Shown here: piece by piece, positions 50,829 through 59,947 of the stretch
Numbering within the stretch: position 1 is the first letter of the stretch
How the letters are laid out: each line of letters begins with the position of its first letter
Source of the DNA: Enterobacter asburiae
GTDB lineage: Bacteria > Pseudomonadota > Gammaproteobacteria > Enterobacterales > Enterobacteriaceae
Length of the DNA stretch: 64,000 nucleotides
Direction: 5' to 3'
NCBI GenBank assembly: GCA_011754535.1
Contig: JAAQVN010000001.1
Location: 1,240,001 to 1,304,000 of the forward strand
The notes under the pieces: generated by a model
What the model was told of the DNA's origin: nothing
The model's input: only the letters and a program-made list of their open reading frames with translations
The model's database searches: none
Translations under genes and position numbers: made by a program

Positions 50829-51254
50829 CTATGCTTTGTCTACGAACATATCCGCTTCAGGAGAATAATGCTGACAAACGCATGCCAGCTTATGTCCGTC
50901 AGGATCGCGCAGATAGGCAACATAAAAGTCGGGGCCGTACGCGCTTCGTGTGCCTGGCTCGCCTTCATTCGTCCCTCCTGCAAGAAGGCCCGCAGCATGG
51001 AACCGTCTGACAAGGTCCGCGTTATCTGCACTGAATGCGAACATAGTCCCATTTCCCGCCGTTGCGCGATGCCCGTCAAAAGGAGGACAAATACAGAAGC
51101 TGAACCCCTCACCTGGATTATTTTCATCCCCCCACATTGCCCAGCTTTCAGTCCAGGCAGGCAGACGCGAGAAGCCCAGAACGTTAAAAACAGCGTCATA
51201 AAAGTTCACGGAGCGCTGAAAGTCGTTTGTACCTATAGTGATATAAGCCAGCAT
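50829..51254 (-). CDS. VOC-family (glyoxalase/bleomycin-resistance-like) protein
   Basis: 141 residues from the ATG at 51254. MLAYITIGTNDFQRSVNFYD, AVFNVLGFSR, FSFCICPPFDGHRATAGNGT, FYVAYLRDPDGHKLACVCQH: two beta-alpha-beta-beta-beta modules with a metal-binding pattern (H near GHRAT and E/D in DPDGHK). Typical of the many small glyoxalase-fold proteins of enterics; substrate unknown. The longer frame adds an unlikely N-terminus. Confidence 0.82.
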   Translation of the reverse strand: MLAYITIGTNDFQRSVNFYDAVFNVLGFSRLPAWTESWAMWGDENNPGEGFSFCICPPFDGHRATAGNGTMFAFSADNADLVRRFHAAGLLAGGTNEGEPGTRSAYGPDFYVAYLRDPDGHKLACVCQHYSPEADMFVDKA

Positions 51255-51339
51255 TTTAAGACCCCCGGTCTTCAATAGTCGATTTAACAGCCTTCTGCGT
51301 CCATTTACGGATTCAGCCGTGTACAAAACCTTTTTTTGA

Positions 51340-51743
51340 TCATTTCCCCACAAATGCACTCACTGGTAAATCAAAACGCTTCGCCAGTCTACGCATATGA
51401 TCCAGCGTTAACGTACGCTGTCCGTTGAGGATCCGACTCACCAGAGACTTCTTACCAATTTCGTTCTCGAAGTCGCTCTGAGTGAGTTGGTACTGATCCA
51501 TCAGCGTTCGCAATAACGCAACGCCTGACGGAATGCTGGCAACACGCGCGTTAAATTCTGCAAACTCCGGAGACTCGTTTTCGTATTTATCGATCCTGGC
51601 GGTGAGCATCTCTACCAGCGGGCTATCGGGTTCGTGTTCTATCAGATACTCCACCAGCGCTAGCGCATCCTCGTAATCCTGGCGCGACGGGCTTGAGCCC
51701 AGGAAAGGGAGTACGTTGTCAGGTTGTTAACTGCTGCATAGTT
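51340..51743 (-). pseudogene. HigA-type antitoxin, N-terminus frameshifted, toxin missing
   Basis: The 3' part (from a GTG at 51654) encodes EPDSPLVEMLTARIDKYENE, FAEFNARVASIPSGVALLRT, LMDQYQLTQSDFENEIGKKS, LVSRILNGQRTLTLDHMRRL, as in HigA (YgjM) antitoxins. Upstream, the same frame continues without a start as VLPFLGSSPSRQDYEDALAL. The expected beginning (ATG then QQLTT) stands one base out of frame and hits TGA. Removing one T would restore it. No HigB toxin gene is found in front, where an AT-rich gene has been inserted instead. The fragment could still bind DNA or a foreign toxin. Confidence 0.75.
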
Positions 51744-51864
51744 CATTCGAACATACAACAGCGAATCCTTCAGAGCTGTCATGTATTTTAAATGAGAATT
51801 ATCTTAATTCATTGGATTTATGTTTTTGAAAAGGATATAAAAGAGCTTACCACCATAACTGAAG

Positions 51865-53880
51865 ATGAAAAAAATGGCTGAATCGATAAATGTATATCCC
51901 GGTAAACATACTTCTGTTAGAGAAGACCACTTTAGTCAGCAAGAAAAAGATATTATTAATGTTCTATCAAAAGAGTTTTACGTGACAAATGGTGGTGGGA
52001 TAATAACACTCACCTCAAATAGTAAATATAAATATATATTATTACGCCCCACTGATATTTACATTGAAATGTTTAATCTCGATAGGGAAGTAATAGTTCT
52101 CTTTAGTGATTATACAAACTTTCAATCACGTACACTTGATGCTTTTGAACAGGCAGCGAAACAACTTTCATCTTTAAGAGTTGATAAAACATGTTATATT
52201 TTGATAAGTAAAGATCAAAATATAGAGGAGAACATTAGTGAACTTATAAAAAAAGAGCCTGAAACAGCAAATATAGTACCTTTTACATATGATGAAACGC
52301 AAAAAGCCAATTCAGATGGTTATTTCTTTAGGAATAGAGTTCAGAAATATTTATATAATAGAGATCTTTTCTCATTTGAAGCACCATTAAAAAGTGATTG
52401 GTTATTCTTTGGCAGAAATGAAGTTATATTATCCACCATCAATCGAATGAAAGGTGGTAATAACTCTGGTATTTTCGGACTGCGAAAAACTGGGAAAACA
52501 TCTCTAATTAATGCCATATCTAGAAATCTACAAAAAAATGGTGAGATTGTTACAACAATAGATTGTCAAAGTCCATCTGTTAATAAAAGGAAATGGAACG
52601 AGGCTATATATTATGTATGCAAGAAAACGAAAGATGACAATTATCTTCAATCTTATCTTCCAGAAGAAAGTGAATTCACTGAGAAAAATTCTGCGGAAAT
52701 TTTGGCTAGATTTGTAAGAGATGTTAACAAAGAAAAAGGGAAGAAGTTATTTTTGATTTTCGATGAGATTGAAAATATTTCAAGAATTACATCGCCAACG
52801 GAACACTGGAGTAAAGGTTCTGATTTTCTTTATTTTTGGCAATCAATGAGAACAGTTTTTCAGACTGTTGGTATAAATTTAGCCTATCTCATTGTTGGCA
52901 CCAATCCTTCATGCATAGAAACACCTAGAATAGACAGTTCTGATAACCCGCTATTCAATCATTTCACTCCCACTTATCTTCCAGGGTTTGACATTCGTTC
53001 AACAAGAGACATGATAAGAAGAATTGGAAAAAGAATGGGGGTGAATTTTGAGGAGGCAATATATACTAACATTAATGAAGAATATGGTGGGCATCCATTT
53101 CTCATTCGTCAAGTTTGTAGCATTATTGCAAGAAGGACTTTTAGTCAAAAAAAACCTGTCAGTATAGGTAGGGTTTCTTATAGGGAAGCTGTGAAAGATT
53201 TTGGGGAGAATAGTTTTAATTACTTAGAAATGATTATAGGTGTATTAAAAGAACACTATAATGAAGAATATGAACTTCTCATTACTTTAGCAAATGAAGA
53301 TAATGAAACGTTCAAGGAAAACTCCAGCAAAAAACAAAACTCATTGGCACACTTGTTAGGTTATGGCATCTTAGGAAAAGATAATGATAGCTATTATTTC
53401 ATCATTGATTCTATGAGAAGTTATCTGTTAGAGATAAATAAATATAGAAAAATGGAAACAAGTATAGAGCAACGATGGGCTGAAATATCTGAAAGACGGA
53501 ATGCAGTGGAGAAGAGACTAAGGACGATAATAAAAACAACTTTAAAAAGTATGTATGGAGAACAAATGGCGAAAGATGCAGTTCTTGATATATTAGGTAA
53601 AAACAGAAAGTCCGAGTATGTTTCTAAATTGTTTAATGAAATTTTTGATCCGAATCTATCAACAATTTACTTCGAAGATCTCAGGAAAATAATTTCTAAA
53701 GAGTGGGGATCTTTTGAGAATATATTTGAAACATCTAAAAAAGAAACTTTCGATTCTTTAGGTTTTATAAATAAGTATAGGTCAGATGCTCATGCGAAAG
53801 ACATAACGCCAGATGAGTTTACTTTATTTAGACTAAGTATAGTGAAAATTGAAAATGATATAGCCCAATACTTTTCATAA
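51865..53880 (+). CDS. P-loop (STAND-like) ATPase with C-terminal HEPN-like motif, candidate defence protein
   Basis: 671 residues encoded in very AT-rich DNA, unlike its neighbours. Residues 1 to about 175 form an unrecognised sensor-like domain (IVLFSDYTNFQSR, CYILISKDQNIEEN). Then WLFFGRNEVILSTI leads into the P-loop: Walker A GLRKTGKTS at 205-213, Walker B KLFLIFDEIEN at 294-304, sensor LIVGTNPS near 343, and STAND-type RNAs LPGFDIRSTRDMIRRIGKRM and NEEYGGHPFLIRQVCSIIAR. A winged-helix-like and helical region follows. The tail ends INKYRSDAHAKDITPDEFTL; RSDAH at 639-643 resembles the Rx(3-4)H motif of HEPN ribonucleases. No membrane helices. The order sensor, ATPase, effector suggests a single-gene anti-phage system. 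A hairpin terminator follows. Confidence 0.7.
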   Translation: MKKMAESINVYPGKHTSVREDHFSQQEKDIINVLSKEFYVTNGGGIITLTSNSKYKYILLRPTDIYIEMFNLDREVIVLFSDYTNFQSRTLDAFEQAAKQLSSLRVDKTCYILISKDQNIEENISELIKKEPETANIVPFTYDETQKANSDGYFFRNRVQKYLYNRDLFSFEAPLKSDWLFFGRNEVILSTINRMKGGNNSGIFGLRKTGKTSLINAISRNLQKNGEIVTTIDCQSPSVNKRKWNEAIYYVCKKTKDDNYLQSYLPEESEFTEKNSAEILARFVRDVNKEKGKKLFLIFDEIENISRITSPTEHWSKGSDFLYFWQSMRTVFQTVGINLAYLIVGTNPSCIETPRIDSSDNPLFNHFTPTYLPGFDIRSTRDMIRRIGKRMGVNFEEAIYTNINEEYGGHPFLIRQVCSIIARRTFSQKKPVSIGRVSYREAVKDFGENSFNYLEMIIGVLKEHYNEEYELLITLANEDNETFKENSSKKQNSLAHLLGYGILGKDNDSYYFIIDSMRSYLLEINKYRKMETSIEQRWAEISERRNAVEKRLRTIIKTTLKSMYGEQMAKDAVLDILGKNRKSEYVSKLFNEIFDPNLSTIYFEDLRKIISKEWGSFENIFETSKKETFDSLGFINKYRSDAHAKDITPDEFTLFRLSIVKIENDIAQYFS

Positions 53881-53886
53881 AGGCGC

Positions 53887-53913
53887 CCCCTTTTTTTATT
53901 ATTAAAAAAGGGG
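53887..53913. terminator. terminator-like hairpin after the ATPase gene
   Basis: Ten-base stem CCCCTTTTTT / AAAAAAGGGG with a seven-base loop, six bases after the stop. The stem itself carries the T and A runs, so it can work in both directions. Confidence 0.75.
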
Positions 53914-54103
53914 CTGATAACTTGTTTATAGCTAAAGTTATTTTTCGGAGGTACATAAGATATAACCTAACGATAATTATTGCTTATTAATTCAGTATGC
54001 CCATTCCTCATTTTTTACGGACATGTAACAAAAAAACTATTTTTAGCGTAGGGCCGAAATCCTACTTCTTTCTTAGCGGAATTCCGGCCTCCCATCACCC
54101 GCC

Positions 54104-54559
54104 TCAGTGAGCCGCGATATACGGCTCTTTCACAAACTCCGCCAGCAGCCAGACCATATCATGCAGAAGCCCGGTGAGTTCTTTCGCCACGCTCACAGGC
54201 AACGTCCCTCCCATTACCGCAAGCGTTAACGCCACGGCATAGTCCACCTGTAGCGTCGTCTCTTGCCAGCAGTCCGGCATACACGAGGTTATCTTTTCCC
54301 CCGCAATCAACTGTTCAACCAGGTACGAAGGAAGTTCGGCATCGCAGCGTTCCCGTAGTCGCTTAAGCGCAGCCAGCAATCGCTTACAGAGTGTGGCAGA
54401 CGTTACTGCGTCGTCAGTTTCCACCAGCACGCTCACATAGGCGGTGCAGGCATCGGCCAGTTCGAAGAGATCCGCAGAATCGGGAAGTTGAAGGTGAAGA
54501 AGGTGATTAACAGCACTTTCCTCAGAAAGTGCGTAAGACAAGGTAGGTATAGTTGTCAT
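54104..54559 (-). CDS. helical protein of unknown function, 151 residues
   Basis: From the ATG at 54559, behind AGGAATACTAC. MTTIPTLSYALSEESAVNHL, LHLQLPDSADLFELADACTA, TLCKRLLAALKRLRERCDAE, QTTLQVDYAVALTLAVMGGT-like segments: all-helical, acidic, four cysteines, no membrane segment or known motif. The upstream minus-strand sequence, in another frame, encodes VALAEQPKGWPLC, which recalls the Ash/Icd-like proteins of P4-type satellites. This suggests that the gene belongs to a satellite remnant. GC is higher than in the ATPase gene next to it. Family not recognised. Confidence 0.6.
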   Translation of the reverse strand: MTTIPTLSYALSEESAVNHLLHLQLPDSADLFELADACTAYVSVLVETDDAVTSATLCKRLLAALKRLRERCDAELPSYLVEQLIAGEKITSCMPDCWQETTLQVDYAVALTLAVMGGTLPVSVAKELTGLLHDMVWLLAEFVKEPYIAAH

Positions 54560-54880
54560 GTAGTATTCCTTTTCAAAAATAATCCAGACCACCACATAAG
54601 TTCCTACGCTCATGGGTGGTAGCGCTGACGGAGGTAGGAATACCGCACATGACAAAGCGGCCAACCTTTCGGTTGCTCCGCCAGCGCGACCGTATTTTAA
54701 CGGGATGAACGCTGTCGCGACAAAAATAATTGCCGAGTCATGTTAAACGGGTTCCTACGCCCGGTTACGGATGTGCCGCAACGCAGGCACTTTACGGCGG
54801 CGAAAAAGGGAAGGAAAGAGATAACCGTGTATTACATAAGGTTACTTGAAAGTTTGCGAGGTGGCTTCCAGAAGGGCATT

Positions 54881-54973
54881 GCCGGGTGGCGGCTACGCCT
54901 TACCCGGCCTACAAAACAGCCAACCAACCCGCGACACGAGCCGTAGGCCCGTGCAAGCGCAGCGCCGCCGGGC
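54881..54973. repeat. two inverted REP sequences
   Basis: Unit one (54881-54912) reads GCCGGGTGGCGGCTACGCCT then TACCCGGCCTAC, the classical enterobacterial REP. Unit two (54943-54973) is in the opposite orientation, from GTAGGCCCGTGC to GCCGCCGGGC. Together they form a BIME at the 3' side of the LysR gene. Confidence 0.9.
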
Positions 54974-54997
54974 ACAGTTTGCACCCGGGTTACTCCT

Positions 54998-55882
54998 TCA
55001 CGCAGACCTTTTCATTTTGAGCAACCCTTCTAATAACGCCTGCGTCGCGCGGGAGGATTTGCCCGCCTGCGAACAAACCAGCCCAAATTCCCGGCACAGT
55101 GAAGGTGCTACGGGCACGACGCACAAGCCGCGTAATTCACCCGGCAGGGCGGATTCAGGTATAAGTGCGACGCCCATGCCTTCGCGTACCAGCAGGCAGG
55201 CGCTGATCCAGTCGCGGACGGTCACGCGCACGTCAGAAAGCTGCAAGCCTGCCTGTTCCATCAGGCTTTTTCCGTTGACGGCACAACCGCCCGTTGCGAG
55301 TACGAAGGGCTGGTCTGCCAGTTCCTCAAGGGTGATGCCCCGCGAATGCGCATAGCGAGCCTGACGGTGACTGGCTGGCAACACCGCGACCCACGCATCT
55401 TGCCCCAGGATTGCATCCGCGTGTCCGGGAATAGGGTTCATGACCACGCCCACATCAACCGTATCTGCCGCCAGCCACTCTTCGACTTCCTGATCCGTCC
55501 CTTCTAGTACGACCACCTCGATTTCAGGATGCAGGCGCTTAAAATCCCGCAGCAGTCCGGGCAAAAGCGTGGATGTCACAGAAGGGAAACTGGCAAGACG
55601 AATGCGCCCGCCACTCAGCCCACGGCTCTCATCCGCCAGCGCGCGGATGGCGTCCAGTCGCGCCAGCATGCTTCTTGCCTCTTTGACAACCCGCTCACCC
55701 AGGGCAGTCACGCCGATGTGGCGCCGCTCTCGCGTAAATACCGCAAATCCTAATGAGGCCTCTAACTGAGCGATCGCCTGGCTGGCGCCCGACTGCGTCA
55801 TGCCGACCTTTTCAGCAGCACGCGAAATATTACTTGCGTCCGCCACGGCAACCACCAGGCGCCAGTGCAAAAGATTCATCAT
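54998..55882 (-). CDS. LysR-family regulator, divergent from a glutathione transferase gene
   Basis: 294 residues. HTH: LLHWRLVVAVADASNISRAA, EKVGMTQSGASQAIAQLEAS. The co-inducer domain has GGRIRLASFPSVTSTLLPGL, VEEWLAADTVDVGVVMNPIP, LVREGMGVALIPESALPGEL. The start region faces the GST gene across 120 bases with a TTAAT-N9-ATTAA dyad (55907-55925) of the T-N11-A type. It probably controls that GST and itself. The effector is not known. Confidence 0.88.
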   Translation of the reverse strand: MMNLLHWRLVVAVADASNISRAAEKVGMTQSGASQAIAQLEASLGFAVFTRERRHIGVTALGERVVKEARSMLARLDAIRALADESRGLSGGRIRLASFPSVTSTLLPGLLRDFKRLHPEIEVVVLEGTDQEVEEWLAADTVDVGVVMNPIPGHADAILGQDAWVAVLPASHRQARYAHSRGITLEELADQPFVLATGGCAVNGKSLMEQAGLQLSDVRVTVRDWISACLLVREGMGVALIPESALPGELRGLCVVPVAPSLCREFGLVCSQAGKSSRATQALLEGLLKMKRSA

Positions 55883-56002
55883 GGGTATCAGTAGTTCAGC
55901 TAATAGTTAATTTATGAATCATTAATTTTACAGTGAGAGCGGCTTTAAGCACAGTGTGGGCAAACCGAATCTTTTTCACTTAGCCGCTTTAACGGAGAGA
56001 TT

Positions 56003-56608
56003 ATGAAACTCTATTACGCCCCGGACACCTGTTCACTCTCACCCCATATCGTGCTTCGCGAACTGGCGATTGAGTTTGAACTGGTTAAAGTGGACAACAG
56101 GAGCAAGCTTACCGCTGACGGGCGCGACTTCCTGACCATCAACCCTAAAGGTTATGTCGCTGCGCTTGAACTGGATGACGGGAAAATACTGACCGAAGGG
56201 CCAGCCATTTTGCAGTACCTGGCAGACCTCAAGCCAGAAAGTGGGCTGGCACCGCGAGCAGACAGCTGGGAGCGAGTGCGGCTTCAGGAATGGCTAAACT
56301 TTATCACCAGCGAAATACACGCCGGATCGGCACCTCTTTTCAACCGCGTGCTGCCCGAAGAGGTCAAAACTATTTTTCGCGAGAAGCTGTTCAGGCGGTT
56401 CGATTTTCTTCAGGAGACGCTCTCCACTAGCGCTTATCTGATGGGAGCGTCATTCAGCGTGGCAGATGCCTATCTTTTCACCGTGCTTGGGTGGGCCAGG
56501 TTCTTCGCCATTGAGCTGAGCCCTTGGCCTGCGTTGCTGGCGTACAGGGAAAAAATCAGTGCCCGTCCAGCGGTGCAGGCCGCATTAGGTGCGGAAGCGA
56601 CTCAGTAA
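56003..56608 (+). CDS. glutathione S-transferase (GstA-like, beta class)
   Basis: 201 residues, with GGAGAG before the ATG. Thioredoxin-like N-domain MKLYYAPDTCSLSPHIVLRE with Cys10-Ser of the bacterial beta class, then FLTINPKGYVAALELDDGKI and LTEGPAILQYLADLKPESGL, where the ES/EG pair binds glutathione. The C-terminal helical domain contains MGASFSVADAYLFTVLGWAR. It conjugates or reduces electrophiles with glutathione in the cytoplasm. It is divergent from a LysR regulator and overlaps the convergent C45 gene by seven bases. Confidence 0.9.
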   Translation: MKLYYAPDTCSLSPHIVLRELAIEFELVKVDNRSKLTADGRDFLTINPKGYVAALELDDGKILTEGPAILQYLADLKPESGLAPRADSWERVRLQEWLNFITSEIHAGSAPLFNRVLPEEVKTIFREKLFRRFDFLQETLSTSAYLMGASFSVADAYLFTVLGWARFFAIELSPWPALLAYREKISARPAVQAALGAEATQ

Positions 56609-57630
56609 GACTCAAAAGCGGGTTTTTGCCGATCGTGAGTGAATATCTGCCATTTTATTTCCGACGTGCTCAGGGTAAAGACGGCCGTGGCCAGCGTATT
56701 CTCTTCATCCGGGTCCTGTGGCGAGAGACGATAAATCGGGAGCGCGGGATCATGCTGGTCTGAAAGAATACCCAGTGCTGCCGCGCCATCGAGGTGAGAT
56801 TGCGTCTTTAGCCAGGCGTTTAGCCGCTGCTGGCGTGACCGGGAGCTGTCAGTGATTACCTGCTCAACCGCATCAAGCTGAGGGTGGATAAGGTGATTAG
56901 CATGGGCGAAAACCTCCCGCAGCGGCATAACGGAACAGCCTGTTCCCGTAGACTCCACGCTAAACAGCCGGCTGTCTCCCATTTGTCCCACCGTATGGTG
57001 AAATGCACCGGCGCGTGGCTCGGTAGTCAGTATGGAAATGGCTTCATCCAGCGTGGCGGAATTCAGCGCGGCGCGGGCTAATACCTGACGCGGTATGCCG
57101 CGTGGACGGTGCAAAGCGCGTATGTTATTCACCGTATTCACCACGCCCTTTTCGTTTACGGCGAAGGTATGTCCGCAAATCGACCCTGGGTAGGCAAAAC
57201 TGGTAAACGCCAGGCCGTCATCCGGGGTAATGCTGACGATGGCGCAGTCATGCCGAAGCTGCGGGAAACCGTCTTCATTATGCGCGATAATCAGCTCTCC
57301 CTCAGCGGTGCTTCCCGCTACCGTGGTACAGCCGTCAGAGGTCGAGCGCACCAGATCGCCGCGGCAATTCCAGGCAAAGACCTCATCAAACGGTGCTTCC
57401 AGACCCTCGGCTAATCCCTCCAGTTCCTGCCAGATAAGGGGATACTGAGACTGGACCAGCGAGCGCATGCTCCGGGTCTGTTCTGCGTCTTTCATGGCGG
57501 TAACGGTTTGCCACAACGCCGTTTGTGTCAGTTTTGCATGCCAAGCTTCGCGGCCGAACGCGCCAAGCGCCTGACCTACTGCAAAAGCGGAACCACGAAT
57601 GTCTATTTTTTTCATAGTGTTATCATTCAC
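56602..57630 (-). CDS. C45-family autoproteolytic acyltransferase/amidase
   Basis: 342 residues. LVRSTSDGCTTVAGSTAEGE supplies the Cys that becomes the N-terminal nucleophile after self-cleavage before Cys, as in isopenicillin acyltransferase (peptidase C45). Further blocks: IIAHNEDGFPQLRH, FAYPGSICGHTFAVNEKGVV, NTVNNIRALHRPRGIPRQVL, GAFHHTVGQMGDSRLFSVES. No signal peptide, so it is cytoplasmic. It is the last gene of an operon for an amino-acid-type ABC transporter and aminotransferase, so it probably splits or transfers the acyl group of an imported N-acyl compound. A second in-frame ATG lies 15 bases downstream. Confidence 0.82.
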   Translation of the reverse strand: MNDNTMKKIDIRGSAFAVGQALGAFGREAWHAKLTQTALWQTVTAMKDAEQTRSMRSLVQSQYPLIWQELEGLAEGLEAPFDEVFAWNCRGDLVRSTSDGCTTVAGSTAEGELIIAHNEDGFPQLRHDCAIVSITPDDGLAFTSFAYPGSICGHTFAVNEKGVVNTVNNIRALHRPRGIPRQVLARAALNSATLDEAISILTTEPRAGAFHHTVGQMGDSRLFSVESTGTGCSVMPLREVFAHANHLIHPQLDAVEQVITDSSRSRQQRLNAWLKTQSHLDGAAALGILSDQHDPALPIYRLSPQDPDEENTLATAVFTLSTSEIKWQIFTHDRQKPAFESY

Positions 57631-57636
57631 TTCTGT

Positions 57637-58365
57637 TCAGGATACGTGTTGCAAAAATTCTTTCAGGCGTGGATTGCGACTGCTATTCAGCAGCATATCA
57701 GGTGGACCATCTTCGGCAATGGTGCCGCCATCAATAAAGATTAGCCGCGATGCCACATCGCGGGCGAAGCCGATTTCATGGGTCACAATCACCATGGTCA
57801 TGCCTTCTTCGGCCAGCGAGCGCATAACTTTCAGTACCTCATGACGTAATTCGGGGTCCAGCGCTGAGGTCGGCTCATCGAACAGCATCATTTTCGGTTT
57901 CACCGCCAGGGCTCTGGCAATGGCCACGCGTTGCTGCTGACCGCCAGAGAGCTCTGATGGGTAGTGGCTGGCGCGTTCGCGTAAGCCAACGCGCTCCAGT
58001 AACGCGAGTGCCTGTTCCCGCGCGGCGGCTTTGCTCTGTTTGCGTACGCGAACCGGACCAAACATCACATTCTCCAGCGCCGTCAGATGGGGGAACAGAT
58101 GGAACTGCTGAAACACCATCCCGGCTTCACGGCGGATATCACACTCGTTAGCGTGAGGATCGGTAAGATGCATTCCCGCTACCAGCAGCGTGCCGGAGGA
58201 AATTTCCTCCAGCTTATTAATGCAGCGCAGCAGCGTCGACTTACCCGATCCGGAAGGACCGATGATCACCACCACTTCGCCGGCGTCAATTTTTAAATTG
58301 ATGTCGTGCAGCACCTGAGTGGCGCCGAAATTTTTCGACACTGCGCTAAACTCAACCATGCTCAT
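57637..58365 (-). CDS. polar amino-acid ABC transporter ATP-binding protein
   Basis: 242 residues from the ATG at 58365, which overlaps the permease stop in ATGA. Walker [22 protein letters not shown]-loop [20 protein letters not shown], signature [16 protein letters not shown], Walker [17 protein letters not shown]-loop [15 protein letters not shown]. This is the GlnQ/HisP group that drives uptake of polar amino acids or opines. It works with the permease at 58362 and binding protein at 59070; the gene set is complete. The ligand is likely related to the aminotransferase and amidase encoded alongside. Confidence 0.92.
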   Translation of the reverse strand: MSMVEFSAVSKNFGATQVLHDINLKIDAGEVVVIIGPSGSGKSTLLRCINKLEEISSGTLLVAGMHLTDPHANECDIRREAGMVFQQFHLFPHLTALENVMFGPVRVRKQSKAAAREQALALLERVGLRERASHYPSELSGGQQQRVAIARALAVKPKMMLFDEPTSALDPELRHEVLKVMRSLAEEGMTMVIVTHEIGFARDVASRLIFIDGGTIAEDGPPDMLLNSSRNPRLKEFLQHVS

Positions 58366-59021
58366 AAAATATGGATCCTTTTCTCCAGTTGCTTCAGCAG
58401 GAAACTCAGGCACAGCGTCACCAGCAGGTAGATCATTGCCACGGCGGTCCAGACTTCCAGCGCGCGAAAATTACCGGCAATAATTTCTTGTCCCTGACGA
58501 GTCAATTCCGCCACACCAATCACAATAAACAGCGAGGTGTCTTTTATACTGATAATCCACTGATTACCTAACGCCGGGATCATACGGCGCAATGCCAGCG
58601 GCATAATGACATGCCATAGCGTGCTGCGTTGGGATAATCCCATTGCCAGGCTGGCCTCTCTAAATCCTTTATTAATTGAGAGGATCGCCCCTCGGGTGAT
58701 TTCTGCAATATAGGCACCCGAGTTAATCACAATGGTCGTAATGGCCGCGGTTACCGGGTCGATATGAATCGGTAGCACCATGGGGAGTGCGAAGTAAATA
58801 AACATCACTTGCACCATAATAGGCGTTCCGCGGATTAACTCGACAAAGACTAACGAGACTGTCTTTGATATTTTCCCTCCGAGCGCCCGGCAGGTTCCCG
58901 CCAGCAGGCCAATAACAAAACCACCCAATAAACCTGATAGTGAAATAACCAGCGTCAGCTGTAGTCCTTGCAACAACAGCGGCAGGGACTCCCAAATATA
59001 TTTACTGTCGAAATTCATCAT
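58362..59021 (-). CDS. polar amino-acid ABC transporter permease
   Basis: 219 residues, about five membrane helices. [20 protein letters not shown] near the start, then [20 protein letters not shown] and the EAA loop [20 protein letters not shown], which is the site bound by the ATPase. Family HisM/GlnP. A single permease gene suggests a homodimer. It lies between the binding-protein and ATPase genes in one operon. Confidence 0.92.
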   Translation of the reverse strand: MMNFDSKYIWESLPLLLQGLQLTLVISLSGLLGGFVIGLLAGTCRALGGKISKTVSLVFVELIRGTPIMVQVMFIYFALPMVLPIHIDPVTAAITTIVINSGAYIAEITRGAILSINKGFREASLAMGLSQRSTLWHVIMPLALRRMIPALGNQWIISIKDTSLFIVIGVAELTRQGQEIIAGNFRALEVWTAVAMIYLLVTLCLSFLLKQLEKRIHIL

Positions 59022-59069
59022 GTTACCCGTTAAGATGCAACGAGGTCGGATCGCTCCGACCTGGCGGGA

Positions 59070-59822
59070 TTATTTTGGCTGTTTAGCAAACCACTTCACG
59101 TAAATCTTGCTGTAAGTTCCGTCTGCACGTAACGCCTGCAGCGCTGCGTTGATCTTCGGCGTCAGACTGCTGTTTTTCTGCATCGCAAAGCCGTAGTGCT
59201 GCGGCAGAATGCTGTCAGTTTCGCCGGTTGATTTCACTTTTCCATCACCTGCCGTTTTTACGTAATAGAGCACGTTGGGGGAATCATGCACCACGGCGTC
59301 AAGGTTACCTGCCTGCAAATCAAGATAGGCGTTATCAATATTCGGGAATTCGACATAATTCGCCTTATATTTGCTTTTCATAAAGCTGGCCGCCGCCGTT
59401 CCCTGCTTTAATCCCACTTTCTTTCCTGCTAAATCGCTGAATTTAGTAATGGTATTGTCGCTGCTTTTAATCGCCATTAATAAATCAGCATCATAATAAC
59501 CGTCGCTGAAATCGACGACCTGTTTACGCGCATCGGTTATCGTAATGCCCGCCATGGCGACATCCAGATTCCGTGATTGCAACCCCGGAATTAGCCCACC
59601 GAAGTCCATCGGGCGTAATTCGTAGCTGACATTCATTTTTTTAGCGATGGCATCCCACAAATCAATATCAAAGCCGACGTATTTATCGCCTTGTTTAAAT
59701 TCAAAGGGGACAAACGCGGTATCAACGCCAACCGTTAATTTATCCTGCGCTTGTGCCACAAAACTGGCGGAGCAAGCGACCAGCGCTAACGTAACTTTTA
59801 ATTTAGTCAATAATCCGGACAT
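59070..59822 (-). CDS. periplasmic amino-acid-binding protein (SBP family 3)
   Basis: 250 residues from the ATG at 59822. Signal peptide KLKVTLALVACSASFVAQAQ, then KLTVGVDTAFVPFEFKQGDK, YVGFDIDLWDAIAKKMNVSY, FGGLIPGLQSRNLDVAMAGI, TITDARKQVVDFSDGYYDAD. This is the GlnH/ArtJ family. LVACS is not a lipobox followed by Cys at the right place, so it is soluble in the periplasm. The arginine in TDARKQ would bind the ligand carboxylate. It delivers a polar amino acid or derivative to the permease. Start preceded by GGGTTATT. Confidence 0.92.
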   Translation of the reverse strand: MSGLLTKLKVTLALVACSASFVAQAQDKLTVGVDTAFVPFEFKQGDKYVGFDIDLWDAIAKKMNVSYELRPMDFGGLIPGLQSRNLDVAMAGITITDARKQVVDFSDGYYDADLLMAIKSSDNTITKFSDLAGKKVGLKQGTAAASFMKSKYKANYVEFPNIDNAYLDLQAGNLDAVVHDSPNVLYYVKTAGDGKVKSTGETDSILPQHYGFAMQKNSSLTPKINAALQALRADGTYSKIYVKWFAKQPK

Positions 59823-59947
59823 AATAACCCTCGGCGTCAGTGAAGTAGCGTGCATGAATGTCACCCGGCGAAATACATCGGCGGGGTGGGAAAATAAAAC
59901 GTTGATATGCAGGGCGCACTTTCATGCGCCAAATTTAAAGCGAAAAC

